From contig NZ_CP033898.1 of assembly GCF_003814005.1 (NCBI RefSeq), positions 186,001-250,000 on the forward strand: DNA of 64,000 nucleotides, given 5' to 3'. This document shows positions 52,932 through 60,613 of the stretch, piece by piece. The stretch's first letter is position 1, and every line of letters begins with the position of its first letter. The notes beneath the pieces are model-generated. The model saw only the letters and a program-made list of their open reading frames with translations. It did no database searches and was not told the DNA's origin. A program made the position numbers and the translations under genes. Source of the stretch: Corynebacterium pseudopelargi. Its GTDB lineage: Bacteria > Actinomycetota > Actinomycetes > Mycobacteriales > Mycobacteriaceae.

Positions 52932-54115
52932 TGACTCTCACCGCCCTTGCCCAGCGCCAAACCCTACGCCTGTGCACCGCAGGATCCGTCGACGACGGCA
53001 AATCCACCTTCGTTGGCCGTCTGCTGCACGACACTAAATCTGTGCTCGCCGATCAGCTCGCCAGCGTAGAGCGCACCTCCGCCGATCGTGGCTTTGAAGG
53101 CCTTGACCTTTCTTTGCTTGTCGACGGCCTGCGTGCCGAACGCGAACAAGGCATCACCATCGATGTGGCCTATCGTTATTTCGCCACTGACAAACGCGCG
53201 TTTATCCTCGCCGATACTCCAGGCCATGTGCAGTACACCCGCAATACCGTCACCGGCGTTTCTACCTCCGAGGTAGTGGTGTTGCTCGTCGATGCCCGCC
53301 ACGGCGTGGTGGAACAAACCCGCCGCCACGCGCAGGTGGCTGCGCTGCTGGGTGTGCATGATGTGATCCTGGCAGTAAACAAGATTGACTTGGTTGGCTT
53401 TGATGAGGCCACCTTTAGAGCCATCGAGGCCGAGTTCCACGCGCTCGCTGCACAACTTGGCATCCAGCGCCCCAAGGCTGTGCCCATTTCTGCGTTGCGC
53501 GGCGATAATGTGGCCGAGCCTTCTTCCAATATGAGCTGGTATGAAGGCCCCACGGTGCTGTCGTTGTTGGAGCATATTGAGCTACCGGAGCCGGATTTTG
53601 ATCATTTCCGTTTCCCCATTCAGTACGTGATCCGCGACCACGCCAGCGATTACCGAGGCTATGCCGGCCAGGTGCACACCGGGCGCGTGCGCGTAGGCGA
53701 TGAGGTGCTGCTGCCGGGGCATCGTCGCAGCACAGTCGTCGGTATTGATGGTGGTGTCGGTGATGCAGGCGATTCCATTGTCTTGCGCCTTGCCGATGAT
53801 ATTGACCTCTGCCGTGGGGATCTCATCACCGACGAGCACCGCCCGGAAGACGTGCGCGAATTTGAGGCCACCGTGGTAAGCCTGCACGAGCAGGGCCTGC
53901 GCCAAGGCCAGCGTGTGGCCATTCGTTATGGATCCTCGCTGCAAAAAGCCAAGATCCTTGAGGCACCTACCCTGGAGCTGAACGATATTGCCAAGGTGCG
54001 CGTGCTGCTTGCCCGCCCGCTTCCCATCGAGGCCTATGCTGCCCGCGGCAAGGTGGGCGCCATGCTCTTCGTCGACGAGCACAGCGGCGACACATTGGCT
54101 GCGGGGCTTTCGTGA
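52931..54115 (+). CDS. cysN: Sulfate adenylyltransferase subunit 1 CysN (GTPase)
   Basis: A 394-residue translational-GTPase-like subunit that drives APS synthesis. G1 G-S-V-D-D-G-K-S-T near residue 17, G3 D-T-P-G-H near 95, G4 N-K-I-D near 150, then two beta-barrel domains. No C-terminal APS kinase (CysC) is fused, in line with the APS-type CysH. Overlap TGATG with cysD and GTGA with cysY. Confidence 0.94.
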   Translation: MTLTALAQRQTLRLCTAGSVDDGKSTFVGRLLHDTKSVLADQLASVERTSADRGFEGLDLSLLVDGLRAEREQGITIDVAYRYFATDKRAFILADTPGHVQYTRNTVTGVSTSEVVVLLVDARHGVVEQTRRHAQVAALLGVHDVILAVNKIDLVGFDEATFRAIEAEFHALAAQLGIQRPKAVPISALRGDNVAEPSSNMSWYEGPTVLSLLEHIELPEPDFDHFRFPIQYVIRDHASDYRGYAGQVHTGRVRVGDEVLLPGHRRSTVVGIDGGVGDAGDSIVLRLADDIDLCRGDLITDEHRPEDVREFEATVVSLHEQGLRQGQRVAIRYGSSLQKAKILEAPTLELNDIAKVRVLLARPLPIEAYAARGKVGAMLFVDEHSGDTLAAGLS

Positions 54116-54702
54116 GCGCGCTGGTCACACTCGCGCACGGTTCGCGCCATCCGGGTGCCGATGTAGCAACGCTGAGCTTTCAAGCCGGCGCCAAGGCCGT
54201 TGCCTACTTGGATTTTTCCGAAGACACCTTGGCTGCTGTTGCAAAGCGGCTCCAGGAACACCTGGTGGTCGTGCCGCTGCTGTTTAGCAACGCCTTCCAT
54301 GCCCGCTTCGACGCACCGCAGGCAGCGCGCGAGGCCGAGGCTTTTGCCCCGATCACCCTGGCTCGCCCCCTGGGGATGGGCCAGGACATTATCGCCGCGC
54401 TGCCTAAGCCACAAGCCACCCCGGTGCTATTTCATGTGGGATCCAAGCGCAGCACCGAGGCCCAAGCACTAGCTCAGCATTTGGGCTGGTTGGAGGTGGC
54501 CGCCACCCAAGGGGGAGTGGCTGAGCTTCGCGCGCTGAGCCGCAAGCATCCCCGCCTGCATGTGATCCCACTGTTTGTCACCGATGGCCTATTACTTGCC
54601 CAAGCCCGCGAGGCTGATTATCCCGGCGAGGTCATCTTTGATCAGCCCCTTGGCATCAAACTTTCGCCCATTATCCGCGCCCGATTTGAGGAGGCAGTAT
54701 GA
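54112..54702 (+). CDS. cysY: CysY, sirohydrochlorin ferrochelatase-like
   Basis: A 196-residue CbiX/SirB-type protein with T-L-A-H-G-S-R-H near the start (metal-binding His) and two related halves. It would insert iron into sirohydrochlorin to make siroheme for CysI, which explains its presence in the operon. The GTG at 54112 overlaps the cysN stop, and the cysZ ATG overlaps its stop after GAGGAGG. Confidence 0.82.
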   Translation: MSALVTLAHGSRHPGADVATLSFQAGAKAVAYLDFSEDTLAAVAKRLQEHLVVVPLLFSNAFHARFDAPQAAREAEAFAPITLARPLGMGQDIIAALPKPQATPVLFHVGSKRSTEAQALAQHLGWLEVAATQGGVAELRALSRKHPRLHVIPLFVTDGLLLAQAREADYPGEVIFDQPLGIKLSPIIRARFEEAV

Positions 54703-55598
54703 AAAAGCTGCTAGTCATTGCCATCGCTGGTGCTGCAGCCCAGCTTGTCGACGGCGGCATCGGCATGGGTTTCGGTGCGCTTTCTACCTCCATGCTGATC
54801 TTTTTGGCAGGGCTTGGCCCTGCCCAGGCCAGCGCGGTGGTGCACACCGCAGAGGTGGGCACCACGTTATGTTCTGGGATTAGCCACTGGAAATTTGGCA
54901 ATGTGGATGCCAAGGTGCTGCTGAAAATTGGTGTGCCCGGGGCCATCGGCGCCTTCCTAGGTGCCAATGTGCTCACGCAGCTTTCCACTGAGGCGGCAAG
55001 ACCAATTACCCAAACCATCTTGGCGCTGATTGGCGTGAACCTCTTGTGGCGTTTTGCCCGCGGCAAGGCGCGCAGCGTGCATCGTTCCTATCGTGGCGGA
55101 GTGCTTGGTTGCTTGGGGCTTTTTGGTGGCTTTATCGACGCCTCCGGTGGCGGTGGCTGGGGGCCTGTGACCACCTCATCGCTTTTGAGCATGGGCAGGC
55201 AATCCCCGCGCAAGATCGTAGGTACTGTCAGCGCCGCGGAATTTCTTGTGTCACTATCTGCCACTCTTGGTTTTGCCTTCGGTATGCGCGAGGCACTGTT
55301 AGAAAATATTGGCGCGATCATCGCGCTGCTCATCGGTGGCGCGATCACCTCACCTATTGCCGCCTGGCTCATTTCACGCATCAACCCCACCGCCCTTGGT
55401 GGGCTGGTGGGCACTGCGCTGATGGTGATTAACGTGCCAGGCCTGCCGCTGAAGTTGATCTTGCTGGCCGTTGGCCTGGGGGTAACGCTTCGAAGCGTTA
55501 TTAGAAGCAAACAGGAGCGCCCGTTGCGGTCGCGAGTAGTGCGTGCCACTGAGCCAGAGAATATCCGGCAGGAAGATTTAATCCACCAAGCCAGGTAG
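54699..55598 (+). CDS. cysZ: Sulfate uptake permease CysZ (TauE/SafE family)
   Basis: A 299-residue protein of the TauE/SafE family with eight or nine helices. The repeated G-G-I-G-M-G and G-F-I-D-A-S-G-G-G-G-W-G-P segments are typical. In C. glutamicum the equivalent last gene of the cys operon is needed for sulfate uptake. The ATG at 54699 follows GAGGAGG. The last 98 bp overlap the convergent mini-fpr gene. Confidence 0.85.
   Translation: MKKLLVIAIAGAAAQLVDGGIGMGFGALSTSMLIFLAGLGPAQASAVVHTAEVGTTLCSGISHWKFGNVDAKVLLKIGVPGAIGAFLGANVLTQLSTEAARPITQTILALIGVNLLWRFARGKARSVHRSYRGGVLGCLGLFGGFIDASGGGGWGPVTTSSLLSMGRQSPRKIVGTVSAAEFLVSLSATLGFAFGMREALLENIGAIIALLIGGAITSPIAAWLISRINPTALGGLVGTALMVINVPGLPLKLILLAVGLGVTLRSVIRSKQERPLRSRVVRATEPENIRQEDLIHQAR
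55483..55500. repeat. 18-bp perfect palindrome beside the mini-fpr stop
   Basis: TAACGCTTCGAAGCGTTA reads the same on both strands. It lies inside cysZ and directly after the mini-fpr stop codon on the minus strand. It could form a transcript hairpin, but no T-tract follows. Confidence 0.6.
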
Positions 55599-55938
55599 TG
55601 GTGGCAATGCCACGGGCCTGAAGCGCCTTGAGGGGGTCGCTCAGATTCCCGGAGGTGCTAAAGATGGCTTTGGATACGCGCGCTTTGGCCTCGATTTCCA
55701 CCTGGAAGTTGGTGTCGAGCACCAGGTCGTAGAGGGAGTCTAATTCGGTATCCGCGGGCACGTTGCCGATAAAGCGCACGGTAGAGGCGCTTGGCTTGCC
55801 CTTGCCATAGGGGGCGAGGCCTGCAGGTGCTGGGGCTTGATCGATGAGGTCGATGTGCATGGGGCGCTTGCAGGACATGAGGAGGTCCGAGAGGTAAAGG
55901 CCAGTGGCATTTGCGCCGACAACTGCGATGCGAAGCAT
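55501..55938 (-). CDS. Miniature Fpr-like protein (FAD-fold start plus Fpr tail)
   Basis: 145 residues. Residues 1-40 resemble the start of FprA (V-V-G-A-N-A-T-G replaces V-V-G-A-G-P-A-G, so the second dinucleotide Gly is lost). About 55-75 resembles the R-L-I-G-N-V segment, and about 105-130 resembles the FprA tail (I-P-I-T-T-W). The NADP domain is absent. The start has AAGGAGG with a good promoter and operator upstream, which argues against simple decay. It is convergent with cysZ and divergent from the nucleosidase. A regulatory or remnant role is equally possible. Confidence 0.6.
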   Translation of the reverse strand: MLRIAVVGANATGLYLSDLLMSCKRPMHIDLIDQAPAPAGLAPYGKGKPSASTVRFIGNVPADTELDSLYDLVLDTNFQVEIEAKARVSKAIFSTSGNLSDPLKALQARGIATTTWLGGLNLPAGYSLAQWHALLATATGAPVCF

Positions 55939-55952
55939 GAGGATCCTCCTTC

Positions 55953-55979
55953 TAGACTAACTAGTCTGCAAATATAGCA
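55953..55979 (-). promoter_or_regulatory. Mini-fpr promoter with McbR-type operator
   Basis: On the minus strand an extended -10 TGC-TATATT (55979-55971) is followed at once by TAGAC-TAACTA-GTCTG (55953-55968), which matches the McbR consensus except for the last base. A repressor bound there would cover the start site. Confidence 0.65.
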
Positions 55980-56007
55980 CTAAGTGGTTCAGGAAGGAAG
56001 CACTTTC

Positions 56008-56025
56008 TAGACCAAGTGGTACGGT
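56008..56025 (+). promoter_or_regulatory. Nucleosidase -10 box overlapped by a partial McbR-type site
   Basis: TACGGT (56020-56025) is followed by exactly 7 nt and the ATG at 56033, a leaderless pattern. TAGAC-CAAGTG-GTACG (56008-56023) overlaps it: its left half is perfect, the right half weak. Confidence 0.5.
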
Positions 56026-56032
56026 TTGTGGC

Positions 56033-56569
56033 ATGCCCCTCTACATCGCAGCCACCGAAGCAGAAGCAAAGTACCTGGATAAACCCGTTGTTATCAGCGG
56101 AATCGGCACCCTTGCTGCAGCTATTACCCTGTGCAAGGAATTATCGCGCTCCACCCCAGATCGTGTGATTAACTTCGGCACAGCCGGCGCCCTGGCCCCG
56201 ATGAGCGGCGAATTCGAAATCACTGAGGTAATCAAGCATGACTTTGATACCGAAACGCTCAAGGCAATCACCGGACTCGACATACCCAACCGCATCACCC
56301 TGTCACCCATCACCGGCTTGCCCCAGGCACGGCTTGCCACCGGCGATAGCTTTATTGGCTCAAGCCAACAACGCCAGGCCCTACAAACAAGGGCAGATCT
56401 ATGCGATATGGAAGGCTATGCCATCGCCGCAGTCTGCGCGGCCTTCGAGGTGCCCTGCACCCTGATTAAGCAGGTCAGCGACAACGCCGACGAGCAAGCA
56501 GCACGCACCTGGGCGCAGGCAGTAGAGCTGGGGGCGCAACGCCTGGCCGATGCCATAGCCAAGCTTTAG
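56033..56569 (+). CDS. Nucleoside phosphorylase-type nucleosidase (MTA/SAH type)
   Basis: A 178-residue protein of the PNP/UDP-phosphorylase superfamily, shorter than typical E. coli MTA/SAH nucleosidase. Kept features: G-I-G-T near residue 24, N-F-G-T-A-G-A near 47, T-G-D-S-F near 103, M-E-G-Y-A near 124 (ribose-binding Glu) and V-S-D-N-A-D near 144 (catalytic-type Asp). It would recycle methylthioadenosine or S-adenosylhomocysteine, consistent with sulfur-type operators in front. The ATG is leaderless by its -10 spacing. Confidence 0.8.
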   Translation: MPLYIAATEAEAKYLDKPVVISGIGTLAAAITLCKELSRSTPDRVINFGTAGALAPMSGEFEITEVIKHDFDTETLKAITGLDIPNRITLSPITGLPQARLATGDSFIGSSQQRQALQTRADLCDMEGYAIAAVCAAFEVPCTLIKQVSDNADEQAARTWAQAVELGAQRLADAIAKL

Positions 56570-56673
56570 CGTGGGCGTCGAAAAGCTACTACCCCCAGTT
56601 CATTTTCCGTTCACTTTTACTGTGCATAGTCATCTCGAGACTCTCGACATCGCAACGTGAAAGTGACCCTTCC

Positions 56674-58257
56674 ATGTCCAATAGTGCGGCGGATACATCC
56701 AACGACAAATACTGGCATCTCACCTTTGGCGGCATGCTCGGTATTACCGTGCTCGCCTTCTTCCTCTGGGCCAACGGCTATGTTTCACCCGAAGCAAACC
56801 GTGCAGTGCTGATCACCACCATCGTGTTCGGCGTATTCATGGCCTTCAACATTGGCGGCAACGACGTCGCCAACTCCTTCGGCACCTCAGTCGGTGCCGG
56901 CACCCTCACCATGAAGCAGGCCCTGCTGGTAGCGGCCGTCTTTGAGGTCTCCGGTGCCGTTCTTGCCGGTGGGCAAGTGACCGACACCGTGAAGTCCGGC
57001 ATCGTTGATCTCAACGGCATTGATCTCCAACCAATGCAATTCGCCTTCATCATGATGTCTTCGCTGCTCGGTGCGGCAGTCTGGCTGCTGATCGCCACCA
57101 GGATGGGCTGGCCGGTATCAACCACCCACTCCATCGTCGGTGGCATCGTCGGCGCTGCGCTGTGCTTGGGCCTTTCCGAAGGCCTCGGTGGCTGGGAAAT
57201 GGTGCAGTGGAACAAGATCGGCCAGATTGCGGTGTCCTGGGTACTTTCCCCAGTGCTCGGCTGCCTCGTCGCACTTGCGCTATTCGGGTTTATTAAGAAA
57301 AAGGTGCTCGGCTACAACGACTCTGCCGATGATGAACTGCGCAAGATTAAAGAAGATCGCCTCGCACTGCACAAGAACTTCAAGGCCTCCTACGAGCGCC
57401 TCAATGAAATCCAGCAGCTGGCCTACACCAACGCCATGACCCGCGACGCAGCCCTTATCCAGGCCGCCGACTTTGAGCCCGATCAGCTCGAAAGCGATTA
57501 CTACCGCAACCTTTACAAGATCAACTCCCGCCGAAACCAGCTCGATACCCACAAGGCGCTGGAAAACTGGGTGCCCTTCATCGCCGCAGGTGGCTCCGTG
57601 CTCATCGGTGCCATGCTGCTATTCAAGGGCTTAAAAAACCTCAACCTGCACTTCACCACCTGGAATAACATCTTCATCCTGGCCATGATCGCCGTGGTGG
57701 TGTGGATGGCCGTTGGCGTGATGTCGCGCTCGCTGCGCAACCAAGAACTTTCCCGAGCCACCTTCATCATCTTCTCCTGGATGCAGGTCTTTACCGCCTC
57801 GGCCTTCGCCTTCTCGCACGGATCCAACGACATTGCTAATGCCATCGGCCCGTTTTCTGCGGTGCTAGACGTGCTCAAAACCAACGACATCAACTCCAAG
57901 GCAGCCGTGCCCACCTGGGCCATGGTCACCTGTGGTGTGGCCTTGATTTCCGGCCTGTGGTTTATCGGCCGCTACGTTATCCAAACCGTGGGCAGTGGCC
58001 TGACCAAGATGCACCCCGCCTCCGGCTTCGCCGCCGAGCTTTCTGCAGCCGGCGTGGTGATGCTCGCATCGGTGCTTGGCTTGCCTGTTTCCTCCACGCA
58101 CATCCTGATCGGCGCCGTGCTCGGTGTGGGCATTGTCAACCGCGCCGCCAACTGGAAGCTCATGAAGCCCATCGCCATGGCCTGGGTCATTACCCTTCCT
58201 GCCGCTGCGGCCGTATCCGCAGTATGCGTGCTGATCCTCAACGGTGTGTGGGGCTAA
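56674..58257 (+). CDS. pitA: Low-affinity inorganic phosphate transporter (Pit family)
   Basis: A 527-residue protein with about 11 helices. The two inverted-repeat signatures G-G-N-D-V-A-N-S-F near residue 62 and H-G-S-N-D-I-A-N-A near 387 identify the PiT family. P-V-S-T-T-H-S near 148 and P-V-S-S-T-H-I near 470 are the repeated second motifs. A long hydrophilic loop lies at about 205-300. It carries phosphate with H+ or metal-phosphate. No strong Shine-Dalgarno site is seen. A terminator follows. Confidence 0.92.
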   Translation: MSNSAADTSNDKYWHLTFGGMLGITVLAFFLWANGYVSPEANRAVLITTIVFGVFMAFNIGGNDVANSFGTSVGAGTLTMKQALLVAAVFEVSGAVLAGGQVTDTVKSGIVDLNGIDLQPMQFAFIMMSSLLGAAVWLLIATRMGWPVSTTHSIVGGIVGAALCLGLSEGLGGWEMVQWNKIGQIAVSWVLSPVLGCLVALALFGFIKKKVLGYNDSADDELRKIKEDRLALHKNFKASYERLNEIQQLAYTNAMTRDAALIQAADFEPDQLESDYYRNLYKINSRRNQLDTHKALENWVPFIAAGGSVLIGAMLLFKGLKNLNLHFTTWNNIFILAMIAVVVWMAVGVMSRSLRNQELSRATFIIFSWMQVFTASAFAFSHGSNDIANAIGPFSAVLDVLKTNDINSKAAVPTWAMVTCGVALISGLWFIGRYVIQTVGSGLTKMHPASGFAAELSAAGVVMLASVLGLPVSSTHILIGAVLGVGIVNRAANWKLMKPIAMAWVITLPAAAAVSAVCVLILNGVWG

Positions 58258-58275
58258 GCCGCTGCAGGCAATAAA

Positions 58276-58307
58276 AAATGGCGCTCTTTCGAGCGCCATT
58301 TCTTTTT
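58276..58307. terminator. Bidirectional terminator between pitA and the AI-2E-family gene
   Basis: An 11-bp perfect stem AAATGGCGCTC / GAGCGCCATTT with TTTC loop has T-rich sequence on the right and A-rich sequence on the left, so it can serve both convergent genes. Confidence 0.85.
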
Positions 58308-58316
58308 GTCCTCATC

Positions 58317-59636
58317 CTATTCTGGATCGGATTCCTCGATGGTTTTCACCTTCGAGTTCTTACGCAAGCTGATCCTTTCAAGGCGCTCGGCAAGGGTTAG
58401 GCCTGCGCCGGTATCGGCCTCGGCCTTGGTGGCTAACTCAATATCGTCGGTGGTGATCTCACCGGCTCGAAGTGCTACCAAATCAAAGTGGTAGCGAATG
58501 ACCACGGCGATGGTGGCGGCGATGGGCACTGCCAGGAAGGCGCCAACCACACCGAAGATGGTGGAGCCCAAGGTCACAGCCAGCAGCACGATGGCGGCGT
58601 GGAGGTTCATGGCCTTCGACTGCAGCACAGGCTGGAGCACGTGGCCTTCGATCTGCTGCACAGCGATGATCAGGGCCAAAACGAAGAGGGCATTGGTTAC
58701 GCCATTGCTTACCAGTGCCACGATCACGGCAAGGGCACCTGCGGTGAAGGCACCCACGATCGGAATGAAGCCACCGAAGAAGGTAAGCGTGGCAAGCACC
58801 AAGGCCAAGGGCACATTCAAGATGAGCAAACCGATGCCGATGAAGATGGCATCAACACCAGAAACCACTGCCTGGGTGCGGATGAAGCCGGAGAGGGTAT
58901 TCCAGATGCGGTTGAGCAACTCGGTGAGGTGCCAGCCAGCATTAGGGCCGGTGGCGCGGCGAATCATGGGCAAGAACTTGGTGCCGTCTTTGAGGAAGAA
59001 GAAGGTAAGAATCAGCATCAAGATCAGCGTCATGCCGATCGTGCCGGCGGTGGAAAGCCCAGCAAACACGCCCGAGGCGATCTGGCTGGAGCGCTCCTGG
59101 ACCATATTGGTGATGTCTTTAAGCGCACCATCGAATTGGGAGGTATCCAAATTCAGTGGTGGGCCTTGCACCCATTCGGTGAGGCGCTGAACGCCTTCTT
59201 CCGCCTTGGCTACGAGATCCTTGGATTGATTACGAACACTCGGGGCCATAGCGGCGACCGCACCACTGATGATGGCGAAGAAGCCGAGCATGACCAATAC
59301 CACCGATAAGGCGGCAGGAACGCCCTTATTGCGTAGCCAACGCACCGGCGGCCACAGCACCGTGGATACCAGCAGCGCTAAGAGCACCGGCAAGAGGCCG
59401 ATCCATACTGCCTGGAGGCCTTTCCAAATCAGCAGTGCTGCTACCACCACGATGATAAAGCGCAATGCCCAACCGGCGATCCAACGGCCATCACGGCCAA
59501 GGATCACGGCGCGATCCAGCGGCGGTGCCGAATCGGGCAGCTTTGTATCGAGGCCTTTGGGGCTTGCTTCCCCTTCGGCGGCGCGCTCAAGGCTTTGAGT
59601 CAGGTCGCGGTCTTGATTTGAGTATTGTTCAGTCAC
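58317..59636 (-). CDS. AI-2E family transporter
   Basis: About 439 residues with eight predicted helices in the AI-2E (PerM/YdiK) plan. The G-G-F-I-P-I-V-G-A-F motif near residue 305 and the Q-Q-I-E-G-H-V-L-Q-P-V-L-Q segment near 345 are family hallmarks. The transported solute is unclear; several members act as Na+/H+ antiporters and AI-2 export is not established here. I use the GTG at 59636; a TTG at 59660 is also possible. Both tails are polar. Confidence 0.85.
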   Translation of the reverse strand: MTEQYSNQDRDLTQSLERAAEGEASPKGLDTKLPDSAPPLDRAVILGRDGRWIAGWALRFIIVVVAALLIWKGLQAVWIGLLPVLLALLVSTVLWPPVRWLRNKGVPAALSVVLVMLGFFAIISGAVAAMAPSVRNQSKDLVAKAEEGVQRLTEWVQGPPLNLDTSQFDGALKDITNMVQERSSQIASGVFAGLSTAGTIGMTLILMLILTFFFLKDGTKFLPMIRRATGPNAGWHLTELLNRIWNTLSGFIRTQAVVSGVDAIFIGIGLLILNVPLALVLATLTFFGGFIPIVGAFTAGALAVIVALVSNGVTNALFVLALIIAVQQIEGHVLQPVLQSKAMNLHAAIVLLAVTLGSTIFGVVGAFLAVPIAATIAVVIRYHFDLVALRAGEITTDDIELATKAEADTGAGLTLAERLERISLRKNSKVKTIEESDPE

Positions 59637-59756
59637 CCGAAAGAGATTGCCATAAGGCAAGCGAAAACACGCTATTGAGCGGGGGATTTGTAATCAAGCT
59701 GTAACCTTGAAGCCAAAAACAGGTCAATTCAGGTGGATGCTTGCCCCGCGCGCAGA

Positions 59757-60377
59757 TCAGGGAAGCTGCTTGGCTTCCTGATGAAGCTCCACCAGCGATG
59801 CATAGGGGACGCCCGGCAGATCTTCGACGCTAATAACATCCATGCCTGCGGCCTGGGCGGCTAGTACGCCAGCTTTGGAATCTTCAATCACCAGGGTCTT
59901 ATTGGGCGGCACTTGGAGTTCTTGGGCTGCTAGCAGGAAGCCCTGGGGGTCAGGCTTGCCCATGGCGGTGTCTTCGGAGGTAATGATGGCGTCGAAAAGA
60001 TCGAGCACATTATTGCGCTGCAGAATCGGCTCTACTAATTCCCTTACGGTGCCGCTTGCTAGGGCGAGCTTGATGCCGTGCTCGTGCAAGGTGCGCAGCA
60101 GCTCTTTTGCACCAGCGAGCAAGGTTTGATTGCTCAGCGCGCGGTAGTTTTCTACAAAACCGGCAATGAGTAACTGGGGATCAACTCCGCGGGGCTCGCC
60201 GAGCTTGGCGGCAATATCTTTGTCATTTCTGCCGCGGGGGAATTCTCCTTCGGCGATCGGCTCTACGCCAAGATCGCTGAGGGCGGTGGAATAGGCCTTC
60301 TTTACGATGTGCTCATCGTTGGCGAGGGTGCCTTTGAAATCGAAAATGACGGCGCTGTAGTTACTAAAGGTGTTCAT
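59757..60377 (-). CDS. HAD-superfamily hydrolase with altered motif I
   Basis: About 206 residues, beta-phosphoglucomutase-like. Motif I is F-D-F-K-G-T: the nucleophile Asp13 is kept but the acid/base Asp two residues later is Lys15. Motif II (A-S-G-T near 114), motif III Lys (G-K-P-D-P near 145) and motif IV (I-E-D-S-K-A-G near 172) are intact. The ATG at 60377 follows TACGGT by 7 nt, so leaderless; a GTG three codons upstream is the alternative. Substrate unknown. Confidence 0.82.
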   Translation of the reverse strand: MNTFSNYSAVIFDFKGTLANDEHIVKKAYSTALSDLGVEPIAEGEFPRGRNDKDIAAKLGEPRGVDPQLLIAGFVENYRALSNQTLLAGAKELLRTLHEHGIKLALASGTVRELVEPILQRNNVLDLFDAIITSEDTAMGKPDPQGFLLAAQELQVPPNKTLVIEDSKAGVLAAQAAGMDVISVEDLPGVPYASLVELHQEAKQLP

Positions 60378-60384
60378 CAGCTTC

Positions 60385-60390
60385 ACCGTA
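60385..60390 (-). promoter_or_regulatory. -10 box of the HAD gene, leaderless
   Basis: TACGGT on the minus strand, 7 nt before the ATG at 60377. The same hexamer and spacing are used by the nucleosidase at 56033. Confidence 0.55.
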
Positions 60391-60482
60391 TCCGCTTTCT
60401 TGCCAAAAGTCGCGGCTGTTTAACAAAAGTTCACCTTGCTGACCAGCGAATTTGAAAAAAGTTCAAAAAAGTTGAGTCTAGT

Positions 60483-60511
60483 GGGAACAACTTTGGGCCC
60501 TAGGCCGTTGA
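60483..60511 (+). promoter_or_regulatory. Putative SigH-type heat/oxidative stress promoter of dnaK
   Basis: GGGAAC (60483-60488) and CGTTGA (60506-60511) with a 17-bp spacer agree with the actinobacterial SigH consensus (GGGAA-N-GTT). The HAIR operator begins directly after it. Confidence 0.65.
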
Positions 60512-60532
60512 CTTGAGTGACATCGGCTCAAG
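60512..60532. promoter_or_regulatory. HAIR operator (HspR site) upstream of dnaK
   Basis: CTTGAGT-GACATCG-GCTCAAG matches the HspR-associated inverted repeat CTTGAGT-N7-ACTCAAG with one mismatch. It lies over the predicted start of the SigH transcript. Confidence 0.8.
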
Positions 60533-60558
60533 GCTCTGGTAGTGTCGAGCACCAGAAG

Positions 60559-60586
60559 TTGAGTGGATGCGAATCAACTTTATAAA
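60559..60586 (+). promoter_or_regulatory. Putative housekeeping promoter of dnaK
   Basis: TTGAGT (60559-60564) and TATAAA (60581-60586) with a 16-bp spacer. An inverted repeat AAGTTGA-N11-TCAACTT lies across it. Confidence 0.55.
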
Positions 60587-60613
60587 CAACGAACAATTGG
60601 AGGAACATTTATT

